From the NCBI RefSeq assembly GCF_002813755.1, contig NZ_CP018061.1, positions 2,408,001 through 2,472,000 of the forward strand: DNA of 64,000 nucleotides, read 5' to 3'. Both the position numbers and the translations under genes were made by a program. This document shows, piece after piece, positions 20,067-29,212 of this stretch. The notes below the pieces were generated by a model. The model searched no databases. It was not told the origin of the DNA and saw only the letters and a program-made list of their open reading frames with translations. This stretch comes from Enterococcus mundtii (lineage in GTDB: Bacteria > Bacillota > Bacilli > Lactobacillales > Enterococcaceae). The first letter of the stretch is position 1; the number at the start of each line of letters is the position of its first letter.

Positions 20067-20753
20067 CTATCTTTTATCTGTTTTCTTCGTTAAGAAATCC
20101 CCGATTCCTTGAACAATAAATACGATGACTAAAATAATCAAGGTAGCGACAAAAGTCACTGTTAAATTACCACGTTGATAGCCTTCTTGCCAAGCCAAGC
20201 CACCTAGACCGCCGGCACCGATTGCTCCTGCCATGGCAGTAAAACCGATCATTGAGATCGTCGTTACAGTCAACCCTGAGATCAAAGCTGGGACACTTTC
20301 AGGGATCAAGACTTTCCAAATGATTTCCCAATAGCTCGCGCCCATCGCATCTGCGGCTTCTAAGACCCCAGGGCTGACTTCGCGAAACGCGATTTCTACA
20401 AGTCGAGCGTAAAAAGGAGCAGCGGACAACACGAGAGCTGGAATCGCTGCTTGTGCGCCTAACATCGTTCCCACGATTGCTTTGGTAAAGGGAATGATCA
20501 AGACCATCAAGATCATGAATGGTGTCGATCGGAAAATATTACTAATGATCGAAACGATGCCGTAAATGATCCGCGCATACGGTTTGTTTTTGCGACCGAT
20601 CGAGTAAAGGATCAAACCAAGGATCAAACCGATGATGGTTACTAAGACCATGGAGATCAACGTCATGTATAACGTGTCCATGATGGCTTGTTGCATCGTC
20701 TCCATGTTGATTTGGCTAAAATCAAGGTAGGTTTCTGTGAAGCTTTTATCCAT
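20067..20753 (-). CDS. metI: methionine ABC transporter permease MetI
   Basis: A 228-residue permease with five membrane segments and the EAA-type cytoplasmic loop (EAADAMGASYWEIIWKVLIP, near residues 130-150) that docks on MetN. Its start overlaps the metN stop by 8 nt. The binding protein follows 23 nt downstream. Confidence 0.93.
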   Translation of the reverse strand: MDKSFTETYLDFSQINMETMQQAIMDTLYMTLISMVLVTIIGLILGLILYSIGRKNKPYARIIYGIVSIISNIFRSTPFMILMVLIIPFTKAIVGTMLGAQAAIPALVLSAAPFYARLVEIAFREVSPGVLEAADAMGASYWEIIWKVLIPESVPALISGLTVTTISMIGFTAMAGAIGAGGLGGLAWQEGYQRGNLTVTFVATLIILVIVFIVQGIGDFLTKKTDKR

Positions 20754-21780
20754 GATGGATCACCTCCACTCCAACGCCTTGCTCTTTGATAAAGTTTTCT
20801 GCTTGGTCCAATTCGTTTTCCTCTCCGATCATCAAGGTAGTCAGCGAACCAAACGAGCCTTCTTTGGTTTGCTTGATTTTCCCATATACGACATTGATAT
20901 CCACATTGTAACGACGAATGGCTTGAGAAATCACTGGTTCATTGGCATTCGTTTCGTTGAAGGTCAATGTCACTAAGCGACCGTCAGGATTTTCTTTGAT
21001 CAACTCTGCCAATAATTCAGTTGACTCAGCTTCTGGTTCGATATCTTGTTGGACGAAGCGTTTCGTGACTTCTTGTTGTGGATTGCGAAAAACGGTCAAC
21101 GCATCGCCTTCTTCCACGACTTGCCCACGTTCCATCACCGCTACTTTGTTACAGATTTTACGGATAACGTTCATTTCATGAGTGATCAAAACGATCGTCA
21201 AGTTCAATTTTTTGTTGATTGCCAATAATAGATCTAAGACCTCTTCCGTCGTTTGTGGGTCCAATGCACTTGTCGCTTCATCGCAAAGGAGGATTTCTGG
21301 CTCATTGGCTAACGCACGAGCAATCCCGACTCTTTGCTTTTGTCCACCAGATAATTGGGACGGATAAGCTTGTCCTCGTCCTTCTAAACCGACTAAACGG
21401 AGCAATTCTTCTGCTCTTTCTTTCCGTTGTTGTTTCGGTACACCGGCTAATTCCAAAGGTAGTTGGATATTTTCTAGTACGGTACGTGACCATAATAGAT
21501 TGAAATGTTGAAAAATCATACCGATTTTTTTACGAAAAACGCGTAATTCTTTATTTTTTAATTTAGTAATGTCTTGGTCGTTGACAATTACTTGACCATC
21601 TGTAGGTAATTCCAAGCCATTCAACAAACGAACTAACGTACTCTTACCAGCACCGGAATAACCGACGATGCCGTAAATGTCGCCTTGTTCCACTTGTAGT
21701 GAAACGTCGTTGATAGCGTGGATCATCCCATGTTTTCCGCCAAATGTTTTCTTGACATTCGTCAATTGGATCAATGACAT
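20746..21780 (-). CDS. metN: methionine importer ATPase MetN
   Basis: A 344-residue ABC ATPase. Walker A is GYSGAGKST, the signature LSGGQKQRVGIARAL, Walker B LLCDEATSALDP. A C-terminal NIL (ACT-like) domain covers about residues 260-344, where methionine binds and inhibits transport. The ATG at 21780 (MSLIQLTNVKKTFG) is preferred. A GTG three codons earlier (21789) is also possible because AAAGAAAG sits closer to it. Expression is controlled by the T-box leader upstream. Confidence 0.95.
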   Translation of the reverse strand: MSLIQLTNVKKTFGGKHGMIHAINDVSLQVEQGDIYGIVGYSGAGKSTLVRLLNGLELPTDGQVIVNDQDITKLKNKELRVFRKKIGMIFQHFNLLWSRTVLENIQLPLELAGVPKQQRKERAEELLRLVGLEGRGQAYPSQLSGGQKQRVGIARALANEPEILLCDEATSALDPQTTEEVLDLLLAINKKLNLTIVLITHEMNVIRKICNKVAVMERGQVVEEGDALTVFRNPQQEVTKRFVQQDIEPEAESTELLAELIKENPDGRLVTLTFNETNANEPVISQAIRRYNVDINVVYGKIKQTKEGSFGSLTTLMIGEENELDQAENFIKEQGVGVEVIHHG

Positions 21781-22105
21781 ATCGTTCACATCTTTCTTTA
21801 CTTATTTTCTCTTAGACAACAAAAAAACTTTCGTCCTTTGCGTTTAGCAAAAGGACGAAAGTTTAGACTTCCGTGTGACCACCTTGATTCGCTGCTATTT
21901 CACAATAACAACCTCGTTCAGTACTTGACGCTAGTCGCATACTGCTGTGCTATAACGGGCACGCCCGTAGTCAGTTTGCTTGCGCTCACTCACTCTGCTC
22001 TAAGACCATCTTCCATCTCATTTCCGTTACCCTTTCACAGCAAACCGGGCTCTCTTGAAACATCCGTGACATGTACTCTTCTTATCAAAGCTTTCAATAT
22101 GATTG
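21781..22105 (-). promoter_or_regulatory. T-box leader, methionine type
   Basis: A leader of about 320 nt on the minus strand. It has Stem I features (AGAGAGCCCGGTT, GTGAAAGGGTAACGG), AUG triplets in the specifier region (22009-22026), and the T-box sequence AAGGTGGTCACACGG (about 21870-21885), which pairs with uncharged tRNA ends. It ends in an attenuator hairpin (21826-21864) with a T-run. An AUG specifier and the downstream methionine importer agree: uncharged tRNA-Met should switch metNIQ on. Confidence 0.88.
21826..21864 (-). terminator. T-box attenuator terminator
   Basis: The stem AAACTTTCGTCCTTTTG/CAAAGGACGAAAGTTT with a short loop and T7 lies between the T-box sequence and metN. It is the off-state structure of the leader. 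Confidence 0.9.
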
Positions 22106-22111
22106 TTTATG

Positions 22112-22140
22112 ATTATAGCAGTTACAAGAATCAGTGTCAA
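22112..22140 (-). promoter_or_regulatory. metNIQ promoter
   Basis: A consensus sigma-A promoter on the minus strand: TTGACA (22135-22140), 17-nt spacer, TATAAT (22112-22117). Transcription should start near 22105, at the 5' end of the T-box leader. Confidence 0.9.
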
Positions 22141-22164
22141 ACGTTAATTTGAACATCGTGTTTC

Positions 22165-22503
22165 TTAAAGTGCGTCGAATTCTGCTGCATCGACATCTTT
22201 AAAACTCAATAACCACGCAGTCATTTCATCTTCATCGTTCAAAACAGCGATATTCTCACTGATTTTTTCATTCACAGATGAGACTGTTCCAGATAATGGA
22301 CTTGCAAATTCAGTGACTGCTTTTTCTGCTTCTACTTCAACTAGTGCATCGCCTGCTTGATAGGCTTTACCGATTTTTGGTAAGTTGGCAAACGTGATCT
22401 CACCTAGATCTTCTTGCGCTTCTTTTGTCAAACCTACACAGTATTCTTTTCCATTAAATAAAATCCAAAGGTTATCTTTCTTCTTTAAGTGTTTCCCAGC
22501 CAT
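22165..22503 (-). CDS. gcvH: GcvH-like lipoyl carrier protein
   Basis: A 112-residue protein with the hybrid barrel-sandwich fold of glycine cleavage H proteins. The lipoylation lysine is in VEAEKAVTEF near residue 62. No gcvP or gcvT is nearby. In many lactic acid bacteria and related Firmicutes a lone GcvH serves as the lipoate relay for 2-oxoacid dehydrogenases. The start at 22503 (MAGKHLKKKDNL) has AAGGAG 12 nt upstream and lies one nucleotide past the stop of the preceding gene. Confidence 0.82.
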   Translation of the reverse strand: MAGKHLKKKDNLWILFNGKEYCVGLTKEAQEDLGEITFANLPKIGKAYQAGDALVEVEAEKAVTEFASPLSGTVSSVNEKISENIAVLNDEDEMTAWLLSFKDVDAAEFDAL

Positions 22504-22504
22504 T

Positions 22505-22861
22505 TTAATTGAATGCTCCTTCGTATATTTTTTCATTAAAACCGATTGTGACCAGTTGATTGTCTTTGACGATCAATGGTCGTTTGATCAACATGCCGTC
22601 CGTAGATAACAGCTGACTTGCTTCTGTGAGGGATAATTCATCGATTTGATCTTTTAGACCAAGTTCACGATACTTCATCCCGCTTGTATTAAAGACACGG
22701 CGAAGCGGCACTTCTGAATGCTTCAACCATGATTCGATCGTTTCTGCCGTAGGCGTATCTTTGACCATATCGACCGCTTGATACGTTACTTGATGATTGT
22801 CGAGCCAAGCCTTGGCTTTTCGACAAGTGGAACACTTTGGGTACTCATAAAAAGTAAACAA
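22505..22861 (-). CDS. ArsC/Spx-family thioredoxin-fold protein
   Basis: A 118-residue ArsC-family protein with a CSTCRKA motif near residues 10-16 and the cis-Pro-like RPLIV segment near residue 94. This is the YffB/Spx-related branch rather than a proven arsenate reductase, since no arsenic genes are near. The start is an unusual TTG at 22861, fixed by AGGAGG 9 nt upstream; there is no ATG in frame before it. It lies between rodA (6 nt) and the gcvH-like gene. Confidence 0.8.
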   Translation of the reverse strand: MFTFYEYPKCSTCRKAKAWLDNHQVTYQAVDMVKDTPTAETIESWLKHSEVPLRRVFNTSGMKYRELGLKDQIDELSLTEASQLLSTDGMLIKRPLIVKDNQLVTIGFNEKIYEGAFN

Positions 22862-22867
22862 CTTGCG

Positions 22868-24055
22868 TTACCTCCTAGAATTTTTTACCGGTGCTTCATT
22901 TTGATAACGCATAGATAAGATCAATCCGATCCCAATCATATTCCCTAAGATCGATGAACCCCCTTGACTGATAAACGGCAATGGAATCCCAGTTAATGGA
23001 AGTAAGCCGATATTTGCGCCAATGTTTTCAAAGACATGGAATAAGAGCATCATGATCAATCCACTTGCGATATAGGCATAAAACTCATTGTTCGTATCGA
23101 AGCAGACACGTATCATACGATAAATCAATACAAAATACAAGAAAATGACAAATGCGCCACCAATAAAGCCAAAATTCTCGCCGATGACAGTGAATATCAT
23201 ATCCGATTCTCGGACTGGCACGTAAATGTTGCTGACGTTAAAGCCTTTTCCGAACATCCCACCTGTTCCGATTGCTAAAATCCCTTGGGCGGGTTGGAAG
23301 CTAAAGCCCGACGTATCATGAAATGGATCGAGCCAAGAATCGATTCGGGCAAATTGGTAAGATTTGAACCCAACAGTATACAGGAATTCTCTTCCTGATT
23401 CTGTGGTCACAAGGAAAATCGTTCCTGCCCCCACAATAAATGCTAAAGCAAAGATCGGGCCAATGATTTTCCAAGAAATCCCTGACATCAAAAAGACGCC
23501 ACCAAAGATCGCCAGAAAGACGAGCATCGTCCCAAAGTCTTTTTGCGCCATGACTAACGCAATCACAGGAATCGAAATGATCAACATCTTTGCAATCAGC
23601 CAAAAATCAGATTTGATTGTTCGAACTTTGACTTGCGTATTGTGCTTCGTTACGATCAACGCCAGCATCAAAATATAAGCGATCTTCATCAGCTCGGCTG
23701 GTTGAAATGTGACACTTCCAAAACGGAACCAGTTTTTTGAACCGGTACTTGCCGCCAGATTCTGGTCGTAAAATCGTAAGAGCAACCCCATGACAAGCAA
23801 TCCTAATCCATAGAGATAAGGTGTCAATTTCCAGATCCATTTTGAATTGATTCGCATGACGATTGCAATCGCTACTGCTCCCACAAGGTACCAAATGATC
23901 TGCATCCCGACACCTCTTGTCACAGAAGGACCGTTTGGATCATGTGTCAATGCAACATATAAGGATAAAATCCCAATCAAACATAATAAAAATACTGGTA
24001 GAATGACTCCGTAATCGATGCGGTTATCATTCGAAGTTTTTATTTTTTTTTCCAT
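22868..24055 (-). CDS. rodA: peptidoglycan glycosyltransferase RodA (SEDS family)
   Basis: A 395-residue protein with about ten membrane helices. SEDS motifs include KDFGTMLVF near residue 167 and the C-terminal GIPLPFISQGGSS near 362. It polymerises glycan strands during cell elongation with a class b PBP. The missing N-terminal extension and the motif set favour RodA over FtsW. A GGGATG-type site precedes the ATG. It heads a three-gene operon. Confidence 0.9.
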   Translation of the reverse strand: MEKKIKTSNDNRIDYGVILPVFLLCLIGILSLYVALTHDPNGPSVTRGVGMQIIWYLVGAVAIAIVMRINSKWIWKLTPYLYGLGLLVMGLLLRFYDQNLAASTGSKNWFRFGSVTFQPAELMKIAYILMLALIVTKHNTQVKVRTIKSDFWLIAKMLIISIPVIALVMAQKDFGTMLVFLAIFGGVFLMSGISWKIIGPIFALAFIVGAGTIFLVTTESGREFLYTVGFKSYQFARIDSWLDPFHDTSGFSFQPAQGILAIGTGGMFGKGFNVSNIYVPVRESDMIFTVIGENFGFIGGAFVIFLYFVLIYRMIRVCFDTNNEFYAYIASGLIMMLLFHVFENIGANIGLLPLTGIPLPFISQGGSSILGNMIGIGLILSMRYQNEAPVKNSRR

Positions 24056-24242
24056 TTTTCATCCCTTTTCCTAAAAACCATACTGCCCTATATTATAGCT
24101 GTCTCCTTCTATAAATGAAAGCCAAAGCAAATGAGATTTGCGAAAAATTAATCTTATTCATTTCTCTTTATCCTTTCTTAAGATAAAAACGAAAAAAACG
24201 CTTATTCAAGGGAGAAGTTCTATTGATTCCGTCTGATATTTT

Positions 24243-25064
24243 TCAATTTTTCTTTTCCTTTTTATAGAAATCCAAGATCTCATTTCCTACTTCTAATAAC
24301 CGTTCAGAGGTCAAATGGGTCCGTTGGATCAAATAGAACTGACGAGATTCAGCTAAAGGTTCAACGTGTATCCCTTTTGGTACTGCTCGTTTGGATAATA
24401 TGGATCGGCCGATTCCTTCTTTCAACATCGCCACAATGACTTCATTACTTTTTACAAGCATTTTCTTTCCTTGGATATTCTTTTCTTCAAAATAACGTTG
24501 CGTGTAATGGAACACACCTGAAGAAGATTCCCTGACTAGCCATAGCTCACTCTTAGGATCACCTGCAACGACCAACGCATCTTCAAGTAAAGAAAAGCGT
24601 TGTACGCCGGTTGTTTCTAAAGGTTTTTCGATAAAACCAAAATCAGCTTCATGTTTTGCCACTTGCTCCAAACTCTCATGAGAATTCGCAAAAGCAATCG
24701 AAAACTTGATTTTTGGAAAACGCACGATCAACTCTTTCATCAATTGAGGCAATAAATACACAGCAAATGTATGGGAAGCGACGATCCGGCACACTTCTTC
24801 TTCATTTTTTTCATCCGCTAATTGTTGTTGTGTTGTTTCCCATTCTTCCAATAAAACCAATGTTCGTTCATAAAGCAAATCCGCTTGTTTTGTCGGTTTC
24901 ATCTCTTGTCGTCCATTGCGTTGGAAAAGTTCAACTCCAAGATCCCGCTCCAATTGTTTGATTTGATTGGACACCGCAGGTTGAGACAAATAGAGTAATT
25001 CAGCGGTTCGCGAAAAATTTCTTGTTTCATAAACGACACGAAAGGTTGTTAATAACTTAAACAT
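24243..25064 (-). CDS. LysR-family transcriptional regulator
   Basis: A 273-residue LysR regulator. The winged HTH is at residues 1-60 (FSRTAELLYLSQPAVSNQIKQLE), followed by a helical linker and an effector-binding domain. It is transcribed away from the TDT transporter and YeiH-like exporter genes. That layout, and an exporter of the type regulated by YeiE/CysL relatives, suggest that it senses a small sulfur-type anion and activates the two exporters. The ligand is inference. Confidence 0.85.
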   Translation of the reverse strand: MFKLLTTFRVVYETRNFSRTAELLYLSQPAVSNQIKQLERDLGVELFQRNGRQEMKPTKQADLLYERTLVLLEEWETTQQQLADEKNEEEVCRIVASHTFAVYLLPQLMKELIVRFPKIKFSIAFANSHESLEQVAKHEADFGFIEKPLETTGVQRFSLLEDALVVAGDPKSELWLVRESSSGVFHYTQRYFEEKNIQGKKMLVKSNEVIVAMLKEGIGRSILSKRAVPKGIHVEPLAESRQFYLIQRTHLTSERLLEVGNEILDFYKKEKKN

Positions 25065-25109
25065 CTAACCACTTCCATTATCTTTTTTTATAGTAACTAT
25101 AATAACTAT

Positions 25110-25141
25110 TTGATTTAAATATATCAAAAAGACTCTATAAT
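25110..25141 (+). promoter_or_regulatory. LysR box and promoter of the exporter genes
   Basis: The perfect inverted repeat TTGAT-N8-ATCAA (25110-25126) has the T-N11-A pattern of LysR sites. It is followed by a TATAAT -10 at 25136-25141 with no good -35, as expected for an activator-dependent promoter. The site lies about 50 bp from the lysR start and probably serves both directions. Confidence 0.7.
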
Positions 25142-25147
25142 GAAAAG

Positions 25148-25353
25148 TGTAAGGAACAGGTTGTGGACCTTCAGTTACACACACCTCACAACCTTCCAGA
25201 CAGCTTACTGCAACGATAAGGAGAAGCATCCATGCGATTTGTTTTTTCCCATTGAAAAACTTTACTATTCTTCGTAACAAGCAGTTTTCATCGTTGGCTA
25301 CTTATCGTTGCAACGAGTCTGTCCTTGATTATCAATAAAAAGGAGAGTAATGT
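25148..25353 (+). promoter_or_regulatory. structured 5' leader with a mini-ORF
   Basis: About 205 nt between the -10 and the transporter start. It holds a hairpin GGAA-CA-GGTTGTG / CACAACC-TTCC (about 25155-25200) inside a GTAAG/CTTAC closing pair. A longer-range 11-bp repeat GCAACGATAAG (25210-25220) pairs with CTTATCGTTGC (25301-25311). A seven-codon reading frame, MRFVFSH, starts at 25232 after AAGGAGAAG. The layout suggests translation-linked or ligand-linked control. No known riboswitch class is recognised. Confidence 0.5.
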
Positions 25354-26322
25354 ATGAAGCATTTCTTGAAGATTGTTCCGATCCCGATTTGTGGGTTGAT
25401 CCTTGGATTGACTTCTTTAGGGAATCTTTTAAAAGACTATCATTTGACGCATTTAGGAAATTTTGTAGGCGCGATCGGTATGCTTTTGATGCTGTTGATC
25501 ATCGGCAAACTGATCCTTTTATTTGAACACACGAAGCAACATCTATATGATCCAATCGTCGCTTCCGTCTCGCCGACCTTTACGATGTCTTTGATGGTCA
25601 TCTGTACGTATTTTGTTTCTTTCAAATCAATTGCGCCAATTGTCAAATTGATTTGGTTAGCCGCAGTGATCTTCCAAATCATCTTGGTTCTGTACTTTAA
25701 TTACCATCATGTAGTTAAAGCAGACTTGTCAATAGAAGCAATTTTTCCAAGCTGGTTTATCGTGTATGTTGGTTTTGGTGTCATCACAGTAACTGCTGGA
25801 AACTTTTCTCCGATTCTTGGAAAGATCTTCTTCTGGCTTTCGTTAGCTTGTTATGTAGTACTACTACCAATCATCATCCATCGAATTTTCTTTGTCAAAA
25901 ATATGGCGCAACCAACCTTGCCATTGATTGCGATTCTTGCAGCACCTGGTTCTTTGTGCCTGACAGGGTACTTAAAAAACTTTGAAGACCCAAATTTGGC
26001 CTTAGTCATGACGTTGTTCCTTGTTTCGCAAGTACTTTACTTTATCGTTTTAGCCATGTTACCACGTCTGTTATTGCTTGATTTTTATCCAAGCTTTGCA
26101 GCCTTTACTTTCCCATTGGTGATCTCTGCTACAGCAATCTCTACTGCCACTGCTTATTTCCATCAACTAGGGTTTGCTACAGGGATCTTAGATGGATTGA
26201 AAGTCATCGAGTGTTTGATTGCCTGTGGCATGATCGCTTACGTCTTAGGACACTATGCCATCTACTTGATTAAAGAACACAGTCAACATAAACATCACCT
26301 TTCAAAGGGATTGATAGAATAG
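25354..26322 (+). CDS. TDT-family (TehA/SLAC1-like) transporter
   Basis: A 322-residue membrane protein with about ten helices and the family's N-terminal PIPICGLILGLTSLGN pattern. Relatives include TehA, anion channels of the SLAC1 type and sulfite exporters of the Ssu1 type. The pairing with a YeiH-like exporter and a LysR gene points to export of a small anion such as sulfite. AAAGGAGAG precedes the ATG. A terminator separates it from the next gene. Confidence 0.82.
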   Translation: MKHFLKIVPIPICGLILGLTSLGNLLKDYHLTHLGNFVGAIGMLLMLLIIGKLILLFEHTKQHLYDPIVASVSPTFTMSLMVICTYFVSFKSIAPIVKLIWLAAVIFQIILVLYFNYHHVVKADLSIEAIFPSWFIVYVGFGVITVTAGNFSPILGKIFFWLSLACYVVLLPIIIHRIFFVKNMAQPTLPLIAILAAPGSLCLTGYLKNFEDPNLALVMTLFLVSQVLYFIVLAMLPRLLLLDFYPSFAAFTFPLVISATAISTATAYFHQLGFATGILDGLKVIECLIACGMIAYVLGHYAIYLIKEHSQHKHHLSKGLIE

Positions 26323-26327
26323 ACTTC

Positions 26328-26371
26328 ACCTTCTGTCTTTTTCACTTAGTAAAAAGGCAGAAGGTTTTTTT
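26328..26371 (+). terminator. terminator after the TDT transporter gene
   Basis: ACCTTCTG-CTTTTT against AAAAAG-CAGAAGGT, then T7. It lies 5 nt after the transporter stop and reduces read-through into the YeiH-like gene. Confidence 0.85.
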
Positions 26372-26444
26372 GTATTCACGAGGAAACAATTAAATGATAC
26401 TATATTTTAGATAAACTTTTTCTTACATGAAAGGAAAGAATCAA

Positions 26445-27488
26445 ATGAATGCTTTATTCACTTATATAAAAACGTTGAAAAAATTTGGTGGTCGAAAAAT
26501 CTTACCCGGACTACTACTCGCCTTTTCCGTCGCAGTCATTAGTCGGCTACTGGCACCCTTCGTCCCACAACTCGGTGCAGGAACCATTGCGATTTTACTT
26601 GGCATCGTTTTAGGAAACACATTGTTTAAGCAACCTGAACTTGCGGTGGGCACCAAATTTGCCGAAAGTAAACTATTAGAATGTTCCGTTTTCTTGCTTG
26701 GTGCAACTGTGACGATCCAAACGATTGCACAGATTGGTATCAAAGGCGTAACTTTCGTGTTACTCCAAATGACTGTCACGATTCTTGGTGCCTATTTCAT
26801 CGGAAAAAAACTATTGTTCAGCGATACATTTTCCTTGATGATGGCAGGCGGGAACGCCATTTGCGGTTCTTCAGCCATTGCTTCGATTGCTCCAGTGATC
26901 CATGCAGATGAAGAAGAAAAGGGCCAAGTCATTACCTTGGTCAATCTTTTAGGGACAGTGATGATGTTGACACTTCCCTTTTTAGGTCTCCAACTATTTG
27001 GTGATCAACTGATCGAAAAAAGTGCGCTTATAGGTGGTACTTTACAATCCGTTGGACAAGTGGTTGCTGGAGCAAGTCTATTAGATGCTTCAGTCGTGCA
27101 ATTTGCGATGCTGTTTAAAATCATGCGGATCATGATGCTTGTGGTCGTGGTATTCCTCTTTGAAAAATTTATGACAAAAAAACAGCCGGCCGTCTCTTCT
27201 ACGTATACGCCAAAAAACCACAAACGAAAAATGCCACTTCCTTGGTACGTTTTAGGCTTCTTGATCGTGTGTTTAATCAACAGCTTCTTCACCATTCCCC
27301 ATGTGATCGATCAAAGCGCTAGTTTTATTAGTGGGTGGTTTGAGGTCACTGCATTAGCCGCGATTGGCTTACGTTTGGATTTTGCAAAGTTCATGAAAGA
27401 AGGAAAACGATTCTTGACGTATGGATTGACTGTGGGACTTTTACAAACGATCATGGCTTTATTCTTTATTTGGTTGATCAAACTATAA
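26445..27488 (+). CDS. YeiH-family (UPF0324) putative sulfate/sulfite exporter
   Basis: A 347-residue membrane protein of the YeiH family. The conserved blocks are AIGL-type segments, [18 protein letters not shown] near residue 142 and [11 protein letters not shown] near 199. The start at 26445 is chosen because AAAGGAAAG precedes it by 6 nt; an earlier ATG at 26427 has no site. YeiH proteins are annotated as sulfate exporters from weak evidence. The LysR gene and TDT transporter next to it support a role in sulfur-anion efflux. Confidence 0.82.
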   Translation: MNALFTYIKTLKKFGGRKILPGLLLAFSVAVISRLLAPFVPQLGAGTIAILLGIVLGNTLFKQPELAVGTKFAESKLLECSVFLLGATVTIQTIAQIGIKGVTFVLLQMTVTILGAYFIGKKLLFSDTFSLMMAGGNAICGSSAIASIAPVIHADEEEKGQVITLVNLLGTVMMLTLPFLGLQLFGDQLIEKSALIGGTLQSVGQVVAGASLLDASVVQFAMLFKIMRIMMLVVVVFLFEKFMTKKQPAVSSTYTPKNHKRKMPLPWYVLGFLIVCLINSFFTIPHVIDQSASFISGWFEVTALAAIGLRLDFAKFMKEGKRFLTYGLTVGLLQTIMALFFIWLIKL

Positions 27489-27491
27489 GTA

Positions 27492-27547
27492 AAATAAGCA
27501 CCAACAGCTCGGAAAGATCTTCTATTTCGAGGTGTTGGTGCTTATTT
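27492..27547. terminator. bidirectional terminator
   Basis: A 15-bp perfect repeat, AAATAAGCACCAACA / TGTTGGTGCTTATTT, lies between the convergent YeiH-like and methyltransferase genes. There is only a short T-run on either side. Confidence 0.75.
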
Positions 27548-27574
27548 ATCTGTATTGTCAGCTAGTAGTACAGC

Positions 27575-28039
27575 CTAATGAGCTAAAATATTTTCAAGCA
27601 CTAATAGTTGCCGTTTGATCACTAACCCATTTTCAGCTTTCCCCATATACCCAGTCAATTGTCCATTTTGCCCAATCACTCGGTGACAAGGAATAACGAT
27701 TGGTAGAGGATTCAAACGATTGGCTTGACCAATCGCACGAGCTGCCTTTGGTTGTCCGATTGCCTGTGCCACTTGTTTATATGTGCGACTTTGTCCATAA
27801 GGGATTCTTGTGAGCACTCGCCAAACCTTTTGTTGAAAGGCTGTTCCTCTTTGGAAAGATAAAGGTACATCGAAAACGTGTCTTTCACCTGAAAAATACT
27901 CTTGCAGCTGTTGTTTTGCCAAGGATAAAATCTGAGCATTTGCTTCTTCATTTTCAGAAATTCGTTCAAAAGAGACAGCTGTTAATCCTTTTTGATCGGC
28001 ATCAAGCCATAAAGGACCGATTGGTGTTTCAATTTTCAT
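27575..28039 (-). CDS. ogt: methylated-DNA-protein-cysteine methyltransferase
   Basis: A 154-residue suicide DNA repair protein that removes O6-alkyl groups from guanine. The active site PCHRVIG has its acceptor cysteine at residue 118. An HTH with the arginine finger lies before it (GQPKAARAIGQANRLNP). There is no Ada-type N-terminal domain, so it is the Ogt form. It is a single-gene unit. Confidence 0.93.
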   Translation of the reverse strand: MKIETPIGPLWLDADQKGLTAVSFERISENEEANAQILSLAKQQLQEYFSGERHVFDVPLSFQRGTAFQQKVWRVLTRIPYGQSRTYKQVAQAIGQPKAARAIGQANRLNPLPIVIPCHRVIGQNGQLTGYMGKAENGLVIKRQLLVLENILAH

Positions 28040-28223
28040 TTTTGTCCGCCTTCCTCATCACTTATTTTATTTATCATCTATGATTCTTCGAAAAAAATCA
28101 ACCTAAAAGTTTATTTAATGACATAGAGATGGTACACTGTATACGGCACTTATAATAAAGATAATTATCTTATATCATTGTTATTTAAACATACTTTTAT
28201 TTATACTAGTTATAGGAGAAAAC

Positions 28224-29198
28224 ATGCTTGAAAGGAACGAAAACATGAAAATATCAATTGTTATCCCTTGTTTTAATGAAGAAAAAACTGTCCCACTTTT
28301 TTTTGATGAAGTCGAAAAATTTCGTGGCGATTACGAGTTCGAGTATCTTTTTATCGATGATGGGTCAAGTGATGGTACATTAGCTGCCATCAAAAAATTA
28401 GCGAATGTACATGAATCCGTTCGTTTTGTCGCTTTTTCACGAAATTTCGGAAAAGAAGCCGCACTATATGCCGGCCTGCAAGCCTCTACAGGAGACCTTG
28501 TCACTGTCATGGACGTCGATTTACAAGATCCACCTGAATTATTACCAGTGATGATCGATAAAGTCATCAACTCCGATATCGATTGTATCGGTACACGCCG
28601 TTCTACTCGTGAAGGTGAACCAGCTATCCGTAGTTTCTTTGCGAAGAAATTTTACCAATTGATCAATAAAATCAGTGATACTGAAATGGTTGACGGTGCA
28701 AGAGATTATCGCATGATGACTCGCCAAATGGTGGATGCGGTCTTAGAATTAGCGGAATACAATCGCTTTTCAAAAGGACTATTCAGTTGGGTAGGATTCA
28801 AAACAGAGTATCTCTCATTTGAAAATCGCGAACGCGTTGCCGGTGAAACGTCTTGGTCATTTTGGAAATTATTCAACTATTCAATCGATGGGATCGTCAA
28901 TTTTTCTGACACGCCATTGAACATCGCCTCATTTGTTGGCGCACTATCATGTATCGGTTCAGGAATCGCCATCTTATTTATTATTTTACGTGCGTTATTA
29001 TTTGGTGATCCAACATCCGGCTGGCCTTCACTCGTCTCAATCGTCCTATTCATCGGCGGAATCCAACTTCTTTCTCTTGGTATCATTGGGAAATATATCG
29101 GAAAAATCTTCCTAGAAACGAAAAAACGCCCAGTCTATATCGTCAGGGAAACTGAAAAACAAAAAGCCCACCAAATTGGTGAACAAACAGACAAATAA
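28224..29198 (+). CDS. family 2 glycosyltransferase, GtrB/CsbB-like
   Basis: A 324-residue membrane-bound GT2. The GT-A domain starts ISIVIPCFNEEKTV, with the DDGSSDGT and MDVDLQDPPEL motifs, and has two C-terminal membrane helices (about residues 236-262 and 270-292). Such enzymes attach sugars to undecaprenyl phosphate for decoration of cell-wall glycans or lipoteichoic acid. Two starts are possible. ATG 28224 has AGGAG 5 nt before it, and ATG 28245 has AAAGGA 8 nt before it and matches the usual family start. Confidence 0.88.
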   Translation: MLERNENMKISIVIPCFNEEKTVPLFFDEVEKFRGDYEFEYLFIDDGSSDGTLAAIKKLANVHESVRFVAFSRNFGKEAALYAGLQASTGDLVTVMDVDLQDPPELLPVMIDKVINSDIDCIGTRRSTREGEPAIRSFFAKKFYQLINKISDTEMVDGARDYRMMTRQMVDAVLELAEYNRFSKGLFSWVGFKTEYLSFENRERVAGETSWSFWKLFNYSIDGIVNFSDTPLNIASFVGALSCIGSGIAILFIILRALLFGDPTSGWPSLVSIVLFIGGIQLLSLGIIGKYIGKIFLETKKRPVYIVRETEKQKAHQIGEQTDK

Positions 29199-29212
29199 GC
29201 AATGAATAAAGC

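Noticed and set aside
21781..22105. S-box (SAM) riboswitch for metNIQ
   Set aside because: The sequence has T-box landmarks (AAGGTGG box before the terminator, GTGAAAGGGTAACGG in Stem I) and lacks S-box core motifs.
25065..25280. 71-codon minus-strand frame between lysR and the TDT transporter gene
   Set aside because: It overlaps the promoter, LysR box and structured leader, and has no ribosome binding site. The LysR box and leader explain the sequence better.
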